Positions 43,227 through 53,200 of a DNA stretch of 64,000 nucleotides are shown piece by piece (the first letter of the stretch is position 1; each line of letters starts with the position of its first letter). The notes beneath the pieces are model-generated. The model was given only the letters and a program-made list of their open reading frames with translations, did not search any database and was not told the DNA's origin. The position numbers and the translations under genes are program-made. The stretch is taken from contig JAFTLT010000057.1 in assembly GCA_017452785.1 (NCBI GenBank), forward strand, positions 47,693 to 111,692, read 5' to 3'. This stretch comes from Clostridia bacterium (GTDB taxonomy: Bacteria; Bacillota; Clostridia; Oscillospirales; Acutalibacteraceae).

Positions 43227-44963
43227 TTATCCTAATTCGGGAGTGTCCGTGAGCTCTATTTCAGCATCACCTTTAATGCCGTCTGACTCGAATATAACTA
43301 TCTCGTTTCTGCCTTTTTTAAGCAGTGAAGCAGGAAGATACATTGTCTTCTGAGGGCCGATTTCCCAATATCTGCCAATGTTGAAGCCGTTTACAGTGAC
43401 AAAGCCTTTAGTGAAATTGTCAGTTCTGAGGAAGGTGTCAGCAGGCTCATCAATGTCAACATAGCCTTTATAAAACACACTTTTCTCCTCAGGTACTCTG
43501 CCGTCAAAGGTGAGTCGGTCAAGGTTATCCATAGGCAGTGTATAGACCTCCCAGCCGAAATGGATTTTGCTGTCAATGAGACATCTGCCTGCAATACCCT
43601 TTTTGCGCATCATCTTTGAGCCGAAGTTTGCCCTGCCCATATTTTCGCAAAGCACTGTGAGAAAATCCCCTGCTTTTGCGGTGATTTTTGTTTCAAGGCG
43701 ATCATTTATATAAAGTATGTCAATAAGGTCTTTGTTTATGTAAATCTGTGCTCTGTCACCGAGACTTTCAAAAGAAAGAGTAACATCCTCATAGTCTCTG
43801 TTTAAGACAGTACGGTATGCAATATAGCCGTAGCCGTTGCCATAGCTTTCCATTGGCTTTGGCACATCACTGTGAACAGGTGAAGATAAGTTTTCAAGCT
43901 GCGAGAAAAAGCCCACGCTTTCTGTCAGGCGTACTCTGCCGTATGCCCTCTTTTTTCTGTTTGAGGGCACTTCGGGAAGAGTGCAGTTAATATGCTTTTT
44001 AATCACATCACGCACTGCATAATATTTCGGTGTTACATCTCCGCACTCCGTGAGAATGGCATCATAATCGTAGCTTGTAACATCGGGGGCAAATTTCTCA
44101 TAGTGATTTGCACCGCTTGTGAAGCCGAAGTTAGTGCCGCCTATAAACATATACATATTAAGGCTGCCCTTTGTCAGCATATCGTCAACTACCTTAGCAT
44201 AGTCCTCTGCACTTGTTGTGTGGTGCTTTTCGTCACCCCATGCATCAAACCAGCCGTTCCACATTTCCATGCACATTTTAGGCTGTGTGGGATAAAGCTC
44301 ATCGTGAGCCTTGAAGTTTTCTTCAACTCTGCTGCCGAAATTGAGAGTTGAGAAACAGCCTTCAACACTGCCGTCAAGAAGATTTGCTTTCGAGGTACCG
44401 TCTGAAGTGAATAAGGGCACATCAATACCTCTTTTGATATATCCGTCACGAAGATATTTAAGATATTCTCTGTCGTCGCCGTAATAGCCGTATTCATTTT
44501 CAAGCTGCATCATTATAACAGAGCCACCGTTAGTGCATAAAAGAGGTCTGATCTCACTGAACAATTTATCAAGATAGCGGTCAAAGCACTCTATATATGC
44601 TTTGTTGCTGCAGCGTATTTCCATATTTTCATCTGTTTGTATCCACCAGGGAAGTCCGCCGAATTCCCACTCGGCACAGATATACGGGCCGGGGCGCACA
44701 ATAACCATAAGTTCTTCTTTCTGTGCTGTTCTTATAAATTCGGCTATATCGAGATTTCCCGTGAAGTCATACTCCCCCGGCTTCTTTTCGTGCATATTCC
44801 ACACGCAGTAGGTTTCAACACAGTTAAGACCCATTGCCTTCATCTTTTTGAAAATATCACTCCATGTGTCGGGCATATTGCGGAAATAGTGCACCGCACC
44901 TGAAATGAGCTTTATGGGCTCACCGTCTTTTATAAACTGATTTCCTTTAACTTCAAATGTCAT
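43227..44963 (-). CDS. GH35 beta-galactosidase
   Basis: A 578-residue glycoside hydrolase of family 35 without signal peptide. The barrel opens with FIKDGEPIKLISGAVHYFR; the acid/base is in MMQLENEYGYYG and the nucleophile in CMEMWNGWFDAWG. C-terminal jelly-roll domains end in GFVTVNGFNIGRYWEIGPQ. It releases terminal beta-galactose from oligosaccharides. I use the ATG at 44963 because AAAGGAG precedes it; a longer frame has no such site. Confidence 0.93.
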   Translation of the reverse strand: MTFEVKGNQFIKDGEPIKLISGAVHYFRNMPDTWSDIFKKMKAMGLNCVETYCVWNMHEKKPGEYDFTGNLDIAEFIRTAQKEELMVIVRPGPYICAEWEFGGLPWWIQTDENMEIRCSNKAYIECFDRYLDKLFSEIRPLLCTNGGSVIMMQLENEYGYYGDDREYLKYLRDGYIKRGIDVPLFTSDGTSKANLLDGSVEGCFSTLNFGSRVEENFKAHDELYPTQPKMCMEMWNGWFDAWGDEKHHTTSAEDYAKVVDDMLTKGSLNMYMFIGGTNFGFTSGANHYEKFAPDVTSYDYDAILTECGDVTPKYYAVRDVIKKHINCTLPEVPSNRKKRAYGRVRLTESVGFFSQLENLSSPVHSDVPKPMESYGNGYGYIAYRTVLNRDYEDVTLSFESLGDRAQIYINKDLIDILYINDRLETKITAKAGDFLTVLCENMGRANFGSKMMRKKGIAGRCLIDSKIHFGWEVYTLPMDNLDRLTFDGRVPEEKSVFYKGYVDIDEPADTFLRTDNFTKGFVTVNGFNIGRYWEIGPQKTMYLPASLLKKGRNEIVIFESDGIKGDAEIELTDTPELG

Positions 44964-44995
44964 AGTTTTCTCCTTTAAAAGAAATAATTCCACGA

Positions 44996-45472
44996 TTAAG
45001 ACTCTTCCACTGCTTTGCCGCAAATATGCTCAGGTGTCAATTCCAACAACAATGTTTTATGTGCATACTTTTCAATTTCTGTTTTTATATACTCATAATC
45101 CTGTGTGAATTTATAGCTGAGCTTTTCCGTAATATCAGCAATTTTTTTCTGGTCGTCAATAATCTTAACCCTGCCGAAGACAATAACGCTTTTAATATTA
45201 AGCTGCCACTGACCCGGATTGCGATATCCCTCATCATAAACACAGAAAGAAACCTTATCATCCTTTTTTAATGAATCCAATCTGTGTCCTGATTTACCGC
45301 AGTGAAAATATATCTTTGAGTCTTCTTCGTTATAAAAATGATTCATAGGCATTCCGTAGGGATAACCGTTGTCACCGCAAACTGAAAGAACGCCTCTCTT
45401 TTCTGTCTTAAGAATACAGATACATTCTTCCATAGACAGTTCATTCTTTTTTCTTAATAATTCTCTGAACAC
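44996..45472 (-). CDS. Pyridoxamine 5'-phosphate oxidase-like (NimA-type) flavoprotein
   Basis: A 158-residue split-barrel FMN-binding protein. The typical segments are RGVLSVCGDNGYPYGMPMNH (residues 28-47), IYFHCGKSGHRLDSLK and KVSFCVYDEG. Family members include NimA nitroimidazole reductases and other FMN proteins; no specific substrate can be assigned. It precedes the GH35 gene by 32 bases. Confidence 0.82.
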   Translation of the reverse strand: MFRELLRKKNELSMEECICILKTEKRGVLSVCGDNGYPYGMPMNHFYNEEDSKIYFHCGKSGHRLDSLKKDDKVSFCVYDEGYRNPGQWQLNIKSVIVFGRVKIIDDQKKIADITEKLSYKFTQDYEYIKTEIEKYAHKTLLLELTPEHICGKAVEES

Positions 45473-45577
45473 TTCAAATGCTCCTTACTATGCAAAAACA
45501 TTCTTTTATGCGGCTTTATGCCAGCCGATATAGGTATGTGTTGGATAAATGGTAAGTTGTCTGCTTCTTTAGTGAAT

Positions 45578-45922
45578 TCAATTGACCTTTTTCTTAAAAA
45601 GCCTTTTATACATAAAATAAAATCCACCCAGCCAAAACGGAATTGAAAATAATATTTGCATATATTTACCGTCAATGAAACTAATATAATCCCAGTATAT
45701 CAAAAATCCAAACCAATATATCAGAAATGCAACCACATATACTTTACTGAATTTAATAGCCAATGTCTCTTTTTTCATTATAATCAAAACATTTTTCAGT
45801 CCCAAACATACAGCAAAAATAAGAAATGGTAAAACAACAATTTTTGTCAAAAAATCGTTTGTATTAAACAGTACATTAAGTAACACCCCTGCAACAACGA
45901 TTGAAGCAATAATTTGTTTCAT
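45578..45922 (-). CDS. Small membrane protein of unknown function
   Basis: A 114-residue protein with four hydrophobic segments at about residues 3-20, 25-45, 55-75 and 85-105, and a basic tail (KRLFKKKVN). I recognise no family. A GAGGTG site stands before the ATG. It lies alone between the flavoprotein gene and a heptamer repeat. Confidence 0.6.
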   Translation of the reverse strand: MKQIIASIVVAGVLLNVLFNTNDFLTKIVVLPFLIFAVCLGLKNVLIIMKKETLAIKFSKVYVVAFLIYWFGFLIYWDYISFIDGKYMQILFSIPFWLGGFYFMYKRLFKKKVN

Positions 45923-45995
45923 ATGACACCTCTATAAATTCTTATTTATCATTCCCTCTGCGGTCAGAAAGTTCCCCCTTACAGAAAACTCCCCC

Positions 45996-46037
45996 ATAAT
46001 TCATAATTCCTCATTCATAATTCATAATTCATAATTG
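45996..46037. repeat. ATTCATA heptamer repeat
   Basis: Two blocks, CATAATTCATAATTCCTC and three perfect ATTCATA units followed by ATTGATTAAGG. The stop codon of the MFS transporter gene lies in the array. Confidence 0.75.
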
Positions 46038-47420
46038 ATTAAGGTTTGCTCCCTTAGTCTCCTTAACCTTAAGGCCGAGAATAACTGCTGCAACACTGAC
46101 AACGGGAATAGCAACAATAAGGCAGGTGAGCCATACGGGAAGCACAAGCATTCCCACAATTGTGAGTATGTAACCCACTGCAAGGCCTGCAATAACTAAA
46201 AGTCCCTCAGCACCCACAACAGATGCTCTTATGTCTGTGGGCACCTTTTCGGTCATCATAATATTCATATAGTCTCTGCCTATCCAGTAGCAGCCCTGAT
46301 AAAGTCCGCAGAAACCTCCTATAAGATAGGGATTCCACAGATTGTTTATGCCAACAGCAAAAAGAGTAAAGCCTATAACACAAAGCACACTGGCACCGAT
46401 AATGGTTTTCTTTCTGCCTATGGTGTCTGCAATAACGCCTGAGAAGAGAACGAGCACAGCATAAACTATGGGAAGAATAAACAGAGCCTTTGTTATGTCG
46501 GAGGTACTCATTCCTGCCGTATGCATTGAAGACTCAAAATAAAGAGCGATAGCAGGCATACCTGCATCAAAAATTATATGTGATATAATAAGACTTTTTG
46601 TGTCCTTATTTGCAAAGATATATTTCACTGCATTGAAAACGCCTGACTTGTTTCTTTCAGCCTGCTTTTTCTCTTTGGCTTCGAGCTTTTGTCTTTCTCT
46701 TTCTTCATAGGGAATTGACAGATAGGCTGTTCTTTCTTTGAGATAAACCTTTGTATCCTTAGCGAAAAGTATAACAAGCACAGCCGCAACAACACCCATT
46801 AATGCCGGTACGAGGAAAATTTCTCTCCATTTGCTTGCATCATTGCCCATAAGTGCATCACGCAGCATGGGAATGCACACAACACCGAATATACCGAGGC
46901 TTTTCAGCACACTGTAAATGGTACCTCTTGACCTATCGGGTGCCTCTTCGAGTATGTAGATTATCTGAATATCGTGACCATAGAAAAAGCCGATAATTCC
47001 GTAGCCTAAAAGGAAAACAAGATAGTTGGGTGAGAAGTAAATGATGAAAAGTCCCAGAGCCATGCCGAATGTGGAAATTGCAAAGAGTGGCTTTCTGCCC
47101 CACTTATCTGCAAGAGCCTTATAAAAGGGCGTGATAACGCCAAAAACATAGCTGATTACACTCACCGAAGTGTGAAGTGCAAGACCCTCCTCAAAGCTGT
47201 ACATTTTGCCGAGGAAGGGACGGTTTACGAAAAATTCCGTAACAAATGAAGACTGAACGGAAACTGAAAGGTTACTCGTTACCTCATCAATAATATTGAC
47301 AAGAGCGATGAGAAACAGCAGCACAAAAAAATAGCCTGCATAGTTGCCTTTTGCCGCCACCTTTTGCAGCTTTGAAAGCTGTTTCTGTTCTGAGGCGATA
47401 ATTTTTTCTTTTGTTTTCAT
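46029..47420 (-). CDS. MFS transporter
   Basis: A 463-residue major facilitator with twelve predicted membrane segments. The loop motif DKWGRKPLFAISTFGMALG after helix 2 and DTIGRKKTIIGAS in the second half are MFS signatures, most like the sugar/metabolite porters. The charged cytoplasmic loop (residues 220-260) is rich in Lys/Glu. I choose the ATG at 47420, eight bases behind AAAGGAG; another ATG is two codons earlier. Substrate unknown; sugar uptake is plausible given the neighbouring hydrolases. Confidence 0.85.
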   Translation of the reverse strand: MKTKEKIIASEQKQLSKLQKVAAKGNYAGYFFVLLFLIALVNIIDEVTSNLSVSVQSSFVTEFFVNRPFLGKMYSFEEGLALHTSVSVISYVFGVITPFYKALADKWGRKPLFAISTFGMALGLFIIYFSPNYLVFLLGYGIIGFFYGHDIQIIYILEEAPDRSRGTIYSVLKSLGIFGVVCIPMLRDALMGNDASKWREIFLVPALMGVVAAVLVILFAKDTKVYLKERTAYLSIPYEERERQKLEAKEKKQAERNKSGVFNAVKYIFANKDTKSLIISHIIFDAGMPAIALYFESSMHTAGMSTSDITKALFILPIVYAVLVLFSGVIADTIGRKKTIIGASVLCVIGFTLFAVGINNLWNPYLIGGFCGLYQGCYWIGRDYMNIMMTEKVPTDIRASVVGAEGLLVIAGLAVGYILTIVGMLVLPVWLTCLIVAIPVVSVAAVILGLKVKETKGANLNQL

Positions 47421-47441
47421 AGTCATCTCTCCTTTAACACG

Positions 47442-47470
47442 ATTATATATTAGAAACATTTTCCTGTCAA
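47442..47470 (-). promoter_or_regulatory. Consensus promoter of the MFS gene
   Basis: TTGACA (47470-47465) and TATAAT (47447-47442) on the minus strand with exactly 17 bases between them. Confidence 0.8.
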
Positions 47471-47492
47471 TGAAAAATATTAAGACTTACCA

Positions 47493-47521
47493 TTGTAAAG
47501 AGGTTGTTTCTTTGATATAAT
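47493..47521 (+). promoter_or_regulatory. Promoter of rsmE
   Basis: TTGTAA (47493-47498) and TATAAT (47516-47521) with 17-base spacing, 22 bases before the rsmE start. It is divergent from the MFS promoter. Confidence 0.7.
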
Positions 47522-47543
47522 AACTTCAAAAGGATGATGAAAT

Positions 47544-48296
47544 ATGTTTAATTTTTTCGTGGACCCTGCTGCAAAACAAGGCGACTGCTTTATTATAAGC
47601 GGCAGTGATTATAACCACATAGTCAATGTTCTTCGCATGAAACAAGGTGAGGAATTTTTAGTCAGCTGTAACGGCATGAGCAATCTCTGCTGCTTTGACG
47701 GTGCAGACGGCGAAAGTGTATATGCTAAAATTATTGAGGAAGATTACAGAAGCACTGAGCTTCCAATTAAGATATATCTTTTTCAAGCTCTGCCCAAGGC
47801 GGATAAAATGGAGCTTATTATTCAGAAGTGCACAGAGCTGGGAGTTTATTCGGTTATTCCCACTGAAATGAAAAACTGCGTAGTAAAGCTTGACGATAAG
47901 AAAAAGAAAAGCAAGGTTTCCCGTTGGCAGGCTATTGCCGAAAGTGCCGCAAAACAGAGCAAACGCAATATTATCCCCGATGTGAGGGATGTGCTGTCAT
48001 ATAAACAGGCTCTCACCAAAATAAAAGAGCTCGACTTAGTCTTAGTTCCCTATGAAAACGAAAGAGGTATGGCTGCAACAAAAGAGGCTCTCGGAAAAAT
48101 CGAACCGGGCATGTCCGTTGGCATACTCATCGGTCCCGAAGGCGGCTTCGAGGAAAATGAAGTAGCTCTTGCAAAAGAGGCAGGCGGCTTAGCCGTGTCT
48201 TTAGGCTCACGCATACTGCGTACAGAAACAGCGGCAATAGCGGCAGTGTCTATGTGCATGCTGCACACTGAAATGAATGTAGGTGAAGAACAATGA
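47544..48296 (+). CDS. rsmE: 16S rRNA m3U1498 methyltransferase
   Basis: A 250-residue SPOUT enzyme. An N-terminal PUA-like domain (residues 1-75, with NHIVNVLRMKQGEEF) precedes the knot domain, which has KCTELGVYSVIPTEM, SVGILIGPEGGFEENEV and SLGSRILRTETAAIAA. It methylates U1498 of 16S rRNA. Its last codons overlap the next methyltransferase gene. Confidence 0.95.
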   Translation: MFNFFVDPAAKQGDCFIISGSDYNHIVNVLRMKQGEEFLVSCNGMSNLCCFDGADGESVYAKIIEEDYRSTELPIKIYLFQALPKADKMELIIQKCTELGVYSVIPTEMKNCVVKLDDKKKKSKVSRWQAIAESAAKQSKRNIIPDVRDVLSYKQALTKIKELDLVLVPYENERGMAATKEALGKIEPGMSVGILIGPEGGFEENEVALAKEAGGLAVSLGSRILRTETAAIAAVSMCMLHTEMNVGEEQ

Positions 48297-49648
48297 AACA
48301 GCTTCCTGCAGCCTTTGAAAAGCGAATGAGAAAGCTTTTAGGTGAAGAATTTGACAGCTATAAAAAGGCACTCGAAGAACCTCCCGTAAGAGCTTTCAGA
48401 GTCAACACAGATAAAATAAGCCTTGAGGATTTTAAAAAGATAAATGAGTTTTCCTCGGAAAAGATACCCTATGTAGAAAACGGATATTATCTCAGCTATG
48501 ATAAAATTGGAAACCACCCCTTTCACCATGCAGGCATGATTTATGTTCAGGAGCCGGGTGCAATGGCTCCTGCAGAGTGCATCGACATTGACCCTGAGTG
48601 GAAAATTCTTGACATGTGTGCTGCACCGGGCGGAAAAAGCACTCAGCTGAAAAACAAGCTTTCTGAAAAGGGCATACTCGTTTCAAATGAGATAATTCCC
48701 TCACGCTGCAAGATACTCACAGGCAATATTGAAAGAATGGGCCTAAAAAAAACAGTTACCACCTGTCTTGACACAAAAAGGCTTGCATCCATTTTTCCTG
48801 ACACCTTTGACCTGATTATGGTTGATGCCCCCTGCTCAGGTGAGGGAATGTTCCGAAAAGAGGAAATTGCCATAGACGAGTGGAGCGAAGAAAACGTTAA
48901 GATGTGTGCCGAAAGGCAGGCTGAAATTCTGGACAATGCCACTGTCTGTCTTAAAAGCGGCGGATACATAATCTATGCCACCTGTACCTTTTCTGTCGAA
49001 GAAAATGAAAAAACCGTGGATGCATTTCTGCAAAACCACAGCGATTTTGAATTGATAAAGCCAAAGAAGGCTATTATAGATTCCACCTCAGAGGGCATTG
49101 CCTTCGAGGGCTGTCAGACTGAGAATATACACTACGCAAGACGCTTTTATCCTCATAAATCAAAGGGTGAAGGGCAGTTTATGGCAGTGCTTCATCATAC
49201 GGGTACGCCCCTGCTTTCAGCAAAAAAGTCAGTACCGTCAAAAGAGAAGGTTGACAAAGTTGTTTTTGACTTTTTAGATGAGGTGCTCACTGACTATGAC
49301 AAAGACAATGTGATAATGTATAACGGTAACCCTGTTTATTTCACACCTGATTTTGAGGTAAAAAAAGGCAGTGCCTTTTCCTGTGGTGTAACAATAGGTG
49401 AAATAAGAAAAAATTACATCCTGCCTCACCATCAGTTTTTTATGGCTATGAGCAAAAGCTTCAAAAGAAAAATTGAACTCTCTCCCGACAGTGATGAAAT
49501 GAAAAAGTATCTTCACGGCGAAGAAATTGCCACTGATTGCGAAAACGGCTGGGCAGTTGTAACTGTCTGTGGCTGCAGTGTCGGCGGAGTAAAGATTGTT
49601 GGCGGCAGAGCAAAAAATCATTATCCTAAAGGGCTAAGGCTGAAATAA
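48293..49648 (+). CDS. RsmF-type (NOL1/NOP2/Sun) RNA m5C methyltransferase
   Basis: A 451-residue SAM-dependent RNA cytosine methyltransferase. The SAM-binding CAAPGGKSTQLKNKL stands near residue 108, the first catalytic cysteine in VDAPCSGEGMFRK and the second in YATCTFSVEENE. A C-terminal RsmF-type extension follows. Likely substrate is 16S rRNA, by resemblance to RsmF. It is translationally coupled to rsmE. Confidence 0.9.
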   Translation: MKQLPAAFEKRMRKLLGEEFDSYKKALEEPPVRAFRVNTDKISLEDFKKINEFSSEKIPYVENGYYLSYDKIGNHPFHHAGMIYVQEPGAMAPAECIDIDPEWKILDMCAAPGGKSTQLKNKLSEKGILVSNEIIPSRCKILTGNIERMGLKKTVTTCLDTKRLASIFPDTFDLIMVDAPCSGEGMFRKEEIAIDEWSEENVKMCAERQAEILDNATVCLKSGGYIIYATCTFSVEENEKTVDAFLQNHSDFELIKPKKAIIDSTSEGIAFEGCQTENIHYARRFYPHKSKGEGQFMAVLHHTGTPLLSAKKSVPSKEKVDKVVFDFLDEVLTDYDKDNVIMYNGNPVYFTPDFEVKKGSAFSCGVTIGEIRKNYILPHHQFFMAMSKSFKRKIELSPDSDEMKKYLHGEEIATDCENGWAVVTVCGCSVGGVKIVGGRAKNHYPKGLRLK

Positions 49649-49655
49649 ACACTTA

Positions 49656-49690
49656 AGGCTGTTGCGGTGATGCAACAGCCCTTTTTTTAT
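49656..49690 (+). terminator. Terminator of rsmE operon
   Basis: GGCTGTTGC and GCAACAGCC form a nine-base-pair stem with a six-base loop, followed by CTTTTTTTATT. Confidence 0.85.
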
Positions 49691-50154
49691 TCCCTTTCCA
49701 GCATACTGAGCAGCTTTTCACAGCCCTTATAAATATCACTGTAAGCCATGGTAAAATCGCCTGTAAACCAAGGGTCAGCAACATTTCCGCCGAAGCCTGT
49801 GTATTCCAGAAGCTTATGCACCTTCTTATCAGGGTCAGCTTTAAAAATAGCCATTATGTTACGCTCATTCTGTGAATCCATAACAAGAAACAGATCATAT
49901 TTATCATAGTCACTTTTTGTCACCTGCACTGCCCTTTTACCCTCGCAGGTAATACCGTGCTTTGCGAGCTCCTTTTTTGCCGGCGGATAAACAGGATTGC
50001 CTATGTCTCCCCATATTTCTTCGGTGCTTGTGGCAGATGATGCTATAAGGTACTTATGAGCGATGCGGCGTTTTTCGGTCATATTTTTTAAAATAAACTC
50101 TGCCATTGGGCTGCGGCATATGTTGCCGTGACAAACAAACATTATTTTTTTCAT
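49687..50154 (-). CDS. Low-molecular-weight protein-tyrosine phosphatase
   Basis: A 155-residue phosphatase with the P-loop CHGNICRS (Cys8, Arg14) at the N-terminus and the general acid in ADPWFTGDF near residue 122. It removes phosphate from protein tyrosine or arginine. The ATG at 50154 has GGAAGGA in front; an earlier frame start is less likely. No partner kinase gene is adjacent. Confidence 0.9.
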   Translation of the reverse strand: MKKIMFVCHGNICRSPMAEFILKNMTEKRRIAHKYLIASSATSTEEIWGDIGNPVYPPAKKELAKHGITCEGKRAVQVTKSDYDKYDLFLVMDSQNERNIMAIFKADPDKKVHKLLEYTGFGGNVADPWFTGDFTMAYSDIYKGCEKLLSMLERE

Positions 50155-50186
50155 TAATTTATTCCTTCCTCTTTTATCTGACACTT

Positions 50187-50215
50187 ATTATATACTATAC
50201 TTTAAAAAGTTTCAA
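50187..50215 (-). promoter_or_regulatory. Promoter of the phosphatase gene
   Basis: TTGAAA (50215-50210) and TATAAT (50192-50187) on the minus strand are 17 bases apart, 33 bases before the start codon. Confidence 0.7.
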
Positions 50216-50231
50216 TCCATCTTGTTCACTA

Positions 50232-50260
50232 TTGACAAAATAATAAGCTACGTGTACAAT
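50232..50260 (+). promoter_or_regulatory. Promoter of the GH31 gene
   Basis: TTGACA (50232-50237) and TACAAT (50255-50260) with exactly 17 bases between them, 36 bases before the start codon. Confidence 0.8.
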
Positions 50261-50295
50261 TATTTTATGAATATATTTGAAAAGGAGTTTATACT

Positions 50296-53200
50296 ATGAA
50301 AATCCTTCTGACACTTATCTTTTCATTCTATTCCGTCATAGCCGCTATATTCGGCCTTGACTGGGCTACACCCTATAACCCTGCAGACACACCTGAAAGT
50401 GATTTGCCCTCACAGGTCATTGTGGGCGAGATGCGTATTCAGCTGCTTTCAGACAGCCTTGTCCGTCTTGAGGCTGAAGGTGAAAGAGGCTATGAAAACA
50501 GAAGCTCTTTCACTGTAGAAAAGCGCACAGGCTGGAAAAAAATTGATTTCAGCCAAAAGACCGAAAACGGGTACACGATAATTGAAACAGACTCTTACAG
50601 TGTTTATGTGCCCGAAGATGCCGCTTCATGTGACGGCTGCTATATTCTCAGCTCTGACGGCGATATGCTGTGGGAATTTGAAACTGACACCAACAGCAAT
50701 GTTTATCTCCCCTCACCCTCAGATGAACTCAAAAGCTGGTATTTCACCGACACACCGAGAGTTATCCCCTCAGAGGACGGCTACAGCGTAAGTGCACTGT
50801 GGCATAACCTTAACGGTTGGGATAAGACCAACTATGCTCAGGATGTGTTTGTTTTCCTGCCTCAGGGCAGCTATGAGCAATTTACAAGTGATTTTGTTGA
50901 GCTGACAGGCAGAAGTGAAATGCTCACTCTCAATCTCCTTGGCTATTGGGATTCACGCTATTATGAATACACCGAAGAAACTGCTATGCAGCAGATAAAT
51001 GACTACTATAACAAGGGCTATCCTCTTGATGTGCTTGTTATTGACACGGACTGGCGAGTTGCTACAAGCGGCACAGGCTACAGCATTAACAGAAAGCTGT
51101 TCCCGAATATGAAAAACTTCCTGAGCGATGTGCACGATAAGGGCGTCAGCGTTGTTTTTAATGACCATCCCGAACCTACCTTCGGCACTGACAATCTTCT
51201 TGATAAAAGCGAGATGATTTTCAGAAACTATAACCTTCAGCGTATTCTCAACAAAGGTCTTGACTATTGGTGGTATGACCGTAACTGGTGGACAAGTCTC
51301 AAGCCTGTAGACGAAGAGCTTTCCATTTACACAAGCGGAATGTATGCTTATCAGTGGATAACAAAGGATCATTATGAGGATGAAGCAAAGTGCGGCGAAT
51401 ATGCCCGCAGACCTCTCATAATGGCTAATATTGACGGCATCAACAACGGTGAGCAGGCTTATGCCTCAGAGCTTGCGGCTCACAGATATTCCCTGCAGTG
51501 GACAGGTGATGTCGGTACCTCTGCCGAGGCTCTCAGCGATGAAATATTCAACACGGTTTACGGCAGCAATATAATGGGCATACCCTATATCAGCTCTGAC
51601 CTTGGCGGTCACACCTCAGAAGTAACAGACGATATGTATGTTCGCTGGATTCAGTACGGTGCCCTCTCACCAATTATGCGTGTTCACTGCACAAAGCCTT
51701 ATTCAAGAATGCCTTGGCTTTACGGGGACACTGCCGAAGAGGTTACTCATAATTATGTTGATATGCGTTACCGCTTGCTCCCCCTCTTCTATTCACTCTC
51801 AAGAGAAAACTATGAAACGGGCCTTCCTCTGACAAGAAGACTTGACATTACATATCCTCAGTATGAAGAAGCATCACGCAACGACGAATATCTTTTAGGC
51901 GACAGCATCCTTGTGGCTCCCATATATGAGGGCGACCCTGAAACCACGGATTACACCTTCACAAGTGACGGCAAGCAGGGCCTCAAGGCTGAATACTTCT
52001 CAAACAGCAACTTTGAGGGCACTCCTGAAATTGTTCGCTATGAAGATGAAATCTACTATGATTGGGGTCTTGGCTCACCTGACGGACTTTCAGTTTCCGA
52101 TTACTTTACGGTTCGTTGGTCAGGTACTCTTACAGTGGGCGAAAAAGATATATTCTTCAATGCCTATGCAGATGACGGCATAAGAATTATAGTTGACGGC
52201 GAAACAATCGTTGACGGCTGGGGCACATATAATAAGACATTTATCACAGAGCCTCTCAAGGCAGGCTCAACTCACGATATTACGGTTGAATACTGTGACG
52301 GAAATGAATACGCTCACATTTATCTCACAGCTCACTGCGAGGGTGAAGCAAAGCGTAATATTTTCCTACCTGACGGAATGTGGATGGATGTATGGACAGG
52401 CGAAACCTTCGTCGGCCCCACAACAATAGAAGTTGCACACTCACTTGAAACCTCCCCCATTTTTGTTCGCATGGGCAGCGTGCTCACACTGGCTGACAAC
52501 ATGAAAAACACAAGCGAAAAAGATTGGAGTCATCTGACTCTTGATGTTTATCCCTCAGCCGATTTTAAGGGCGAAGCAATGCTCTATGAGGATGACACTG
52601 AAACAGTGGCATATAAAGACGGTCAGTACCGCAAAACCAATATCACTCTCAGCGGTGACGAAACCCAGGTCCTTACAATTGAAGCTGCAGAAGGCACCTT
52701 CGAGGGCGAGCGAGCATTTACCAAACGAAGCTACACAGTCCGCATACATCAGAGAGCTGATTGGGGCAAGCTTGAAAGGGTAACACTGAACGGCAAAACT
52801 GTTGACTTTAAAGTTATTGCAAAAGACGAAAACGCACAGCCTCTTGCAATTATCGGCGGCGCAAGAGACAACACCGTTTATGAAATCACTTTCACTGCTG
52901 ATGTTTATGAAAAGAGCGTGCTGAAATTTGAATTTGAAAGTGCAGTTAACGACGGCAGAAACAACAGCTATGACGATAGCATGATAGGTATTGAGCTTTC
53001 TGCCAACACTCTCAATAAGGATGCAGCTCACATAGAAATTGACGAAAGCTGCGATGATTTTATCCTTTACGGACTTAACTGGAACTATGACAGCGTAAGC
53101 AAGCAAAGCTCAGATAACTCACTTCAGAATATGTCCTACAGAGGAAATCTTGACATTTTCGATGACAACTACCCCATTTCATGGAAGGACGGAGATATTA

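Noticed and set aside
45454-45675. A 73-codon minus-strand frame before the flavoprotein gene
   Set aside because: It overlaps the ends of the two real neighbours and has no site or family match.
45996-46037. Possible CRISPR-like array
   Set aside because: The repeats are seven bases long without spacers, so it is a short tandem repeat, not CRISPR. No array or cas gene was seen in the window.
52555-53106. Minus-strand frame of 183 codons inside the GH31 gene
   Set aside because: It is the antisense shadow of a well-conserved enzyme and has no start signals.
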